A DNA stretch of 64,000 bases, from positions 372,001 to 436,000 of the forward strand of contig CAZQSZ010000004.1 of assembly GCA_964596345.1 (NCBI GenBank). The letters are read 5' to 3'. A program made the position numbers and the translations under genes. Source of the stretch: CADEDV01 sp964596345. Its GTDB lineage: Bacteria > Bacteroidota > Bacteroidia > Chitinophagales > Chitinophagaceae. The notes beneath the pieces were generated by a model. It saw only the letters and a list, made by a program, of their open reading frames with translations. It ran no database searches and was not told where the DNA came from. Position 1 is the first letter of the stretch. Each line of letters begins with the position of its first letter. Below, one piece after another: positions 60,348 through 64,000 of the stretch.

Positions 60348-61388
60348 TTATAACGATTTACAAATATTTTTTACGATCGCAGGCCCTTCATATATAAAGC
60401 CGGTCCATACCTGCACCAATGCGGCACCTGCTGCTATTTTTTCTTTTGCATCTTCACCGGTAAAAATACCACCGGATGCCATCACCGGTATTTCGCCGTT
60501 CAATCGTTCACAGAGGTATTTTACCACTTCCGTACTTCTTTGTTTCAACGGCGCACCACTCAGTCCGCCTGCACCTATTTTTTGTACCTGCTCAGGGCTA
60601 ACAGCTAACCGCTCACGGCTTATCGTAGTGTTCGTAGCAACGAGTCCGTCCAGTTTTATCTCCAGCGCAAGATCGATCACATCATCGATCTGTTCCTGGC
60701 TAAGGTCCGGGGCTATTTTTAAAAAGATTGGTTTCGCAATGGCTTTCGCATTATTGATCATCTGCAAATGCTGCAATATTTTTCGCAGCGAGTCTTTCTC
60801 CTGCAATTCCCGCAATCCCGGCGTATTTGGCGAACTTACATTTACCACGAAGTAATCCACATAAGGGTGCAGTTCTTTAAAGCAGATCTCATAATCCTTC
60901 CAGGCATCTTCGTTGGGCGTCACTTTGTTCTTACCGATATTACCACCAATGATCAGGGACGATGGATGTTGTGCTGTGGCTGCTCTCCATTTTTTTAAAC
61001 GTTCCGCCACAGCCTGCACACCATCATTATTAAATCCCATCCGGTTGATAAGGGCTTTGTCTTCCACTAAGCGAAACACTCTCGGCTTATCATTGCCCGG
61101 TTGCGCCAGCGGCGTCACCGTTCCTATCTCCACAAAACCAAAACCCAGGGCCTCCAGTTCCCGCAGGTAAAGGGCATTTTTATCAAAACCGGCTCCGAGT
61201 CCGACAGGATTAGGGAACCGGATGCCTGCAACGATCCATTCTTTACCAGGATTTTTTTTGGGACTAAAGCAAGCCGCCAGCAGGGGCCGAAAACCAATGC
61301 TGCAGAGTAGTTTGAGCCCATTCATGGAAAAATAATGCACCCGTTCAGGCGAAAACCAAAACAGGATACTGCGAAGAAGTTTGTACAT
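60348..61388 (-). CDS. pyrD: Dihydroorotate dehydrogenase (quinone), class 2
   Basis: A 346-residue FMN enzyme oxidising dihydroorotate to orotate with quinone in pyrimidine synthesis. The N-terminal membrane-associating helices (MYKLLRSILFWFSPERVHYF) mark class 2. The barrel has NPVGLGAGFDKNA, GFGFVEIGTVTPLAQPGN, RMGFNNDG, the catalytic-Ser segment NVSSPNTPGLRELQ, and the FMN loop ASGGIFTGEDA. ATG 61388 is preferred over a Met 12 codons upstream. It forms an operon with the TerC-family gene. Confidence 0.95.
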   Translation of the reverse strand: MYKLLRSILFWFSPERVHYFSMNGLKLLCSIGFRPLLAACFSPKKNPGKEWIVAGIRFPNPVGLGAGFDKNALYLRELEALGFGFVEIGTVTPLAQPGNDKPRVFRLVEDKALINRMGFNNDGVQAVAERLKKWRAATAQHPSSLIIGGNIGKNKVTPNEDAWKDYEICFKELHPYVDYFVVNVSSPNTPGLRELQEKDSLRKILQHLQMINNAKAIAKPIFLKIAPDLSQEQIDDVIDLALEIKLDGLVATNTTISRERLAVSPEQVQKIGAGGLSGAPLKQRSTEVVKYLCERLNGEIPVMASGGIFTGEDAKEKIAAGAALVQVWTGFIYEGPAIVKNICKSL

Positions 61389-61425
61389 AACGGCTGCGAA
61401 GATAACTGAACTTTTAACAGCCATT

Positions 61426-61457
61426 TTTGGTTGAACAAAGAACTCTGGTTACTTTTG
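61426..61457 (+). promoter_or_regulatory. Promoter of thiolase gene
   Basis: TTTG (61426-61429) and TACTTTTG (61450-61457) match both Bacteroidota promoter elements exactly with a 20-base spacer. The leader of about 110 bases contains the inverted repeat at 61499-61555. Confidence 0.65.
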
Positions 61458-61498
61458 AAATAGAAAGTTGTTTATGCAACTTATTTGGTTCATGGCAA

Positions 61499-61555
61499 AT
61501 GGTTCATAGTTCATAGCGAATAAAATATTGCCATCAACCATGAACTATGAACCAT
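61499..61555. repeat. 16-bp inverted repeat in thiolase leader
   Basis: ATGGTTCATAGTTCAT (61499-61514) and ATGAACTATGAACCAT (61540-61555) are exact reverse complements with a 25-base spacer. More copies of the GTTCATGG/CCATGAAC word flank them. The right arm ends 21 bases before the thiolase ATG. Confidence 0.85.
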
Positions 61556-61576
61556 GAACAGGTATAATAGAAAAAT

Positions 61577-62755
61577 ATGCAGGAAGCTTATATCGTTGCC
61601 GGTTACAGAACAGCCGTGGGAAAATCCAAAAGGGGAGGCTTTCGCTTCACCCGTCCTGATGACCTGGCGGTGGATGTGATCAAAGGACTACTGGCCTCGG
61701 TGCCCCAACTTGAAGCCAAAAGAGTGGATGATGTGATTGTGGGTAATGCTGTTCCCGAAGCCGAACAGGGATTACAGGTGGGCCGCATCATTGCTGCCCG
61801 TGCATTGGGATATGATGTGCCGGGTTTCACCATCAACCGCTATTGTGCCTCCGGCCTTGAATCCATAGCTATCGCTACAGCCAAAATAAGAATGGGAATG
61901 GCCGAATGCATCGTGGCAGGTGGTGTGGAAAGTATGAGTATGGTGCCCACAGCAGGCTGGAAAACAGTCCCTGCTTATTCCATTGCTAAGGAGGAACCGG
62001 ATTATTATTTAAGCATGGGCCTCACGGCAGAAGCAGTGGCGAAAGAATTCAACGTAAGCCGCGAAGCACAGGATGAATTCTCCTATCATTCGCACCAGAA
62101 AGCCATGGCGGCGATACAGGCCGGGCATTTTAAATCCGGCATATTGCCCATCAACGTGGAAGAAGTGTACCTCGATGCAAAAGGAAAAAAACAAAAAAGA
62201 AATTACGTGGTGGATACGGATGAAGGACCGAGAGCAGATACTTCCATTGAAGCATTGGCAAAATTAAAACCTGCTTTTGCTGCGGGTGGTGTGGTCACCG
62301 CAGGCAACTCTTCACAAACCTCTGATGGTGCCGCCTTCGTGATTGTGATGAGTGAGCGGATGATCAATGAACTCGGGTTAAAACCAATTGGCCGGTTGGT
62401 AAGTTCTGCGGTAGCCGGTGTGCATCCCCGCATCATGGGTATTGGCCCGGTAGCGGCTATTCCCAAAGCATTGAAACAGGCCGGAATGAATTTAGCAGAT
62501 ATTGATCTCATCGAGCTCAATGAAGCCTTTGCTTCACAATCACTCGCTGTTATCCGCGAAGCTGGTTTGGATGCTTCCAAAGTAAATATTAATGGTGGTG
62601 CCATTGCATTAGGTCATCCATTAGGATGTACCGGTTGCAAACTCACTATCCAGAACCTGAATGATATGAAACGGCTGAATAAAAAATACGGCATGATCAG
62701 TGCCTGTGTGGGTGGTGGCCAGGGTATCGCCGGTATCATTGAGAATATTCAATAG
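61577..62755 (+). CDS. Acetyl-CoA acyltransferase (thiolase)
   Basis: A 392-residue thiolase cleaving 3-ketoacyl-CoA, probably in beta-oxidation (FadA-like). The nucleophilic C90 lies in NRYCASGLES, the His in IALGHPLGCTG and the second Cys in SACVGGGQG; the NEAFASQ motif is also present. No FadB-type gene is adjacent. It could function with the acyl-CoA dehydrogenase encoded at 2346, but the two are far apart. It has its own promoter and terminator. Confidence 0.93.
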   Translation: MQEAYIVAGYRTAVGKSKRGGFRFTRPDDLAVDVIKGLLASVPQLEAKRVDDVIVGNAVPEAEQGLQVGRIIAARALGYDVPGFTINRYCASGLESIAIATAKIRMGMAECIVAGGVESMSMVPTAGWKTVPAYSIAKEEPDYYLSMGLTAEAVAKEFNVSREAQDEFSYHSHQKAMAAIQAGHFKSGILPINVEEVYLDAKGKKQKRNYVVDTDEGPRADTSIEALAKLKPAFAAGGVVTAGNSSQTSDGAAFVIVMSERMINELGLKPIGRLVSSAVAGVHPRIMGIGPVAAIPKALKQAGMNLADIDLIELNEAFASQSLAVIREAGLDASKVNINGGAIALGHPLGCTGCKLTIQNLNDMKRLNKKYGMISACVGGGQGIAGIIENIQ

Positions 62756-62781
62756 GCAATCGTTCACATGCGTAATAGTTG

Positions 62782-62810
62782 GCCGGGAGAAAAACTCCCG
62801 GCTTTTTATT
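62782..62810. terminator. Intrinsic terminator after thiolase gene
   Basis: GCCGGGAG (62782-62789) pairs with CTCCCGGC (62795-62802) around AAAAA, followed by TTTTTATT. It lies between convergent genes and is strongest for the plus strand. Confidence 0.9.
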
Positions 62811-62826
62811 GCCGCGGACTGGTATG

Positions 62827-63837
62827 TTATTGTTGAAAAACTTCTTTCATCGCCGTTTTTATCAGGGTTTGATATTCTTTGAGCTCATCAGCAGTTGGGG
62901 GCAGCCCGGTTAACAGATGAATTTGCCCGGCGAAACACTTGTCCCAAACTTTGACACCGGCTCTTCTCAATTTAGCGGCGTATACAATACCATCATCCCT
63001 GAGCGGATCAAACTCTGCATTGATGATTACAGCAGGAGGCAGGTCTTTCAGATCTTGTGTGAGACCGGGCGACACTTCCGGATTGTTATATTGACCCGGC
63101 GCATACAACCCGATAGCAAAATAACAGCCTGCCTTCGTTTGCCAATAACCGGTTGCATTTTCCTGGTAAGAAACGGCGGTTTCCATATGGCGGGGACTAA
63201 GATCTGCGGGAATTCCGTTCAATACCTGCAGCTTAATTTTAGTATGGATACCTTCTTGCTTTGCTTTTTGAGTTACCACCGCTACTAAGTTGGCACCCGC
63301 ACTGTTTCCCACCAGGGTAATACGACTGGTGTCACCACCCCACTCGGTAGCATGGGCAGCGATCCATTTGAACGCACCGTAACTGTCCTGCACAGCAGCA
63401 GGAAATGGATGTTCGGGGGCCACCCGGTAATCAACAGCAAAAACAATAGCCCCAAAAGTTTTTGCATCCTGCCACAGGGAATATTCTAATCCTTTCAACA
63501 ACGGCAGAAAAAAACCACCACCATGATAATTGATGATAACAGGAAGATTGTTGGCATGGGAAGGATTAAAGATCAATATCGGAATGCTGTCAGCTGTTAT
63601 TTTGATTCGTTGCACATCTTCTTTTGGATAGGGGATAGGAGGTGGTCCTGTTAACCGGATCTGTTCAATAGGTATCGTACGCAGTTCTTCGATGGTAAGG
63701 TCTTTATTGCCGATCATTTTTAAGAAAGCAGCTACCCGGGGATCCAGTTGCCTGGTGCCGCAGGGTTGGGCAACAAGCAGTTGCTGGTTAACAGTAACGA
63801 TAATGACCAGGAGAATAAGGGAGAATGACTTCTTCAT
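62827..63837 (-). CDS. Exported alpha/beta-hydrolase (HSL-like esterase)
   Basis: A 336-residue protein with a signal peptide (residues 1-23, ending LLVAQ). It belongs to the hormone-sensitive-lipase-like group: oxyanion motif HGGGFF (105-110), nucleophile S179 in VGNSAGANL, Asp in NAEFDPLRDDG and His in AGQIHLLTG. Such enzymes act on short acyl esters. Export suggests work in the periplasm or outside. It is a single gene, convergent with the thiolase gene. Confidence 0.88.
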   Translation of the reverse strand: MKKSFSLILLVIIVTVNQQLLVAQPCGTRQLDPRVAAFLKMIGNKDLTIEELRTIPIEQIRLTGPPPIPYPKEDVQRIKITADSIPILIFNPSHANNLPVIINYHGGGFFLPLLKGLEYSLWQDAKTFGAIVFAVDYRVAPEHPFPAAVQDSYGAFKWIAAHATEWGGDTSRITLVGNSAGANLVAVVTQKAKQEGIHTKIKLQVLNGIPADLSPRHMETAVSYQENATGYWQTKAGCYFAIGLYAPGQYNNPEVSPGLTQDLKDLPPAVIINAEFDPLRDDGIVYAAKLRRAGVKVWDKCFAGQIHLLTGLPPTADELKEYQTLIKTAMKEVFQQ

Positions 63838-63951
63838 AGATCAATAAGTTAGTGTATTTAAAATGCCTCTTGAGCAGGCAGCCGGTAGTACCTGCCATTC
63901 CTTGTTCAGGCCTGGCTGATCATTTAGCGGCCCGCTAACTTTTTCTCCTGC

Positions 63952-64000
63952 TCAGTCAATGGGTTCCCAAAGTTGGATTTTATTTCCTTCCATATCTAAT
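63952..64000 (-). CDS. VOC/glyoxalase-family protein, C-terminal end only
   Basis: On the minus strand, the frame entering from the right edge ends in LDMEGNKIQLWEPID and a TGA at 63952-63954. D-x-E-G-N-x-I-x-L-W-E-P is the usual C-terminal strand of vicinal-oxygen-chelate (glyoxalase/bleomycin resistance) proteins, in which the Glu can be a metal ligand. Only 16 codons are visible; the rest lies outside the window. Confidence 0.6.
   Translation of the reverse strand, partial: LDMEGNKIQLWEPID

Noticed and set aside
63929..63950. Hairpin TTAGCG/CGCTAA with a T-run on the plus strand
   Set aside because: No plus-strand gene ends nearby, and on the minus strand, where the VOC gene ends, no T-run follows.
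1..64000. tRNA, rRNA, CRISPR, prophage or transposase genes
   Set aside because: None found: no T-loop signatures, spaced direct repeats, phage structural genes or transposase motifs were seen by eye.

Overview
The window looks like the chromosome of a member of the Bacteroidota, most likely Chitinophagaceae-like. This is inferred from gene content and signals, not from a 16S gene. Supporting points are a PorX-type response regulator/PglZ protein at the left edge, a large-type citrate synthase, split transketolase, stand-alone PurS, a tgt/lptG neighbourhood, histidine kinases with 7TM sensor modules paired with NarL or LytTR regulators, many exported proteins, almost no Shine-Dalgarno sequences, and repeated -7 boxes of the Bacteroidota form TAnnTTTG. 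I saw no tRNA, rRNA, CRISPR array, prophage or insertion sequence.

Layout. 0-6.4 kb: end of porX, a small unknown gene, an MBL-fold hydrolase, an acyl-CoA dehydrogenase, a lipoprotein, and a three-gene signalling operon in which a 7TM protein precedes a short kinase and a NarL regulator. 6.4-19.8 kb: housekeeping (cytochrome c, MsbA-like exporter, rbfA, LolC/E-like permease, transketolase N-half, WecA/TagO-like transferase, frr, EamA transporter, PPK2, mscL, scpA, an OsmC protein, L,D-transpeptidase, dxs). 19.9-32.9 kb: LytS/LytTR pair, two M28 peptidases, a DUF922 protein, pckA, M24 peptidase, an S23-type four-helix protein between inverted repeats, pssA-purS, rsmI and an M1 peptidase. 33-41.2 kb: orphan NarL regulator, rsmG, glycosyltransferase, tgt, an unknown gene pair lying between tgt and the lptG-like permease, and citrate synthase. 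41.3-44.2 kb: an AT-rich cassette of four unrecognised genes. 45.2-48.2 kb: dnaB, a ParE-type toxin/antitoxin pair and rsmE. 48.2-59.5 kb: the most unusual region. 59.5-64 kb: terC family gene, pyrD, thiolase, an exported esterase and the tail of a VOC-family gene.

The best candidate for an undescribed system is 48.2-59.5 kb. An intact 7TM histidine kinase overlaps by 4 bases a diverged copy that has Asn in place of the phospho-accepting His and has lost the ATP-binding boxes; a NarL regulator follows. Then come six closely spaced genes for exported proteins: a lipocalin-like protein, a coiled-coil/beta-barrel protein, a LecA-like lectin candidate, a class 3 lipase with a C-terminal ricin-type domain, an unknown protein, and a protein whose helical half resembles the vitellogenin/MTP lipid-transfer superhelix. 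A palindrome (ATACCACT-TT-AGTGGTAT and close variants) lies upstream of this regulator and on both sides of its orphan paralogue at 33 kb. A paralogue of the barrel protein is encoded in the pair between tgt and lptG. My working inference is a regulated surface system for binding, cleaving or moving lipids or glycolipids.

A second theme is non-coding. Several genes have short-word inverted repeats ending just before their start codon, with different words at different genes, and one such word also lies inside rsmE. There is also a perfect 38-bp palindrome after dxs, and a shared leader motif after the -7 boxes of frr and scpA.
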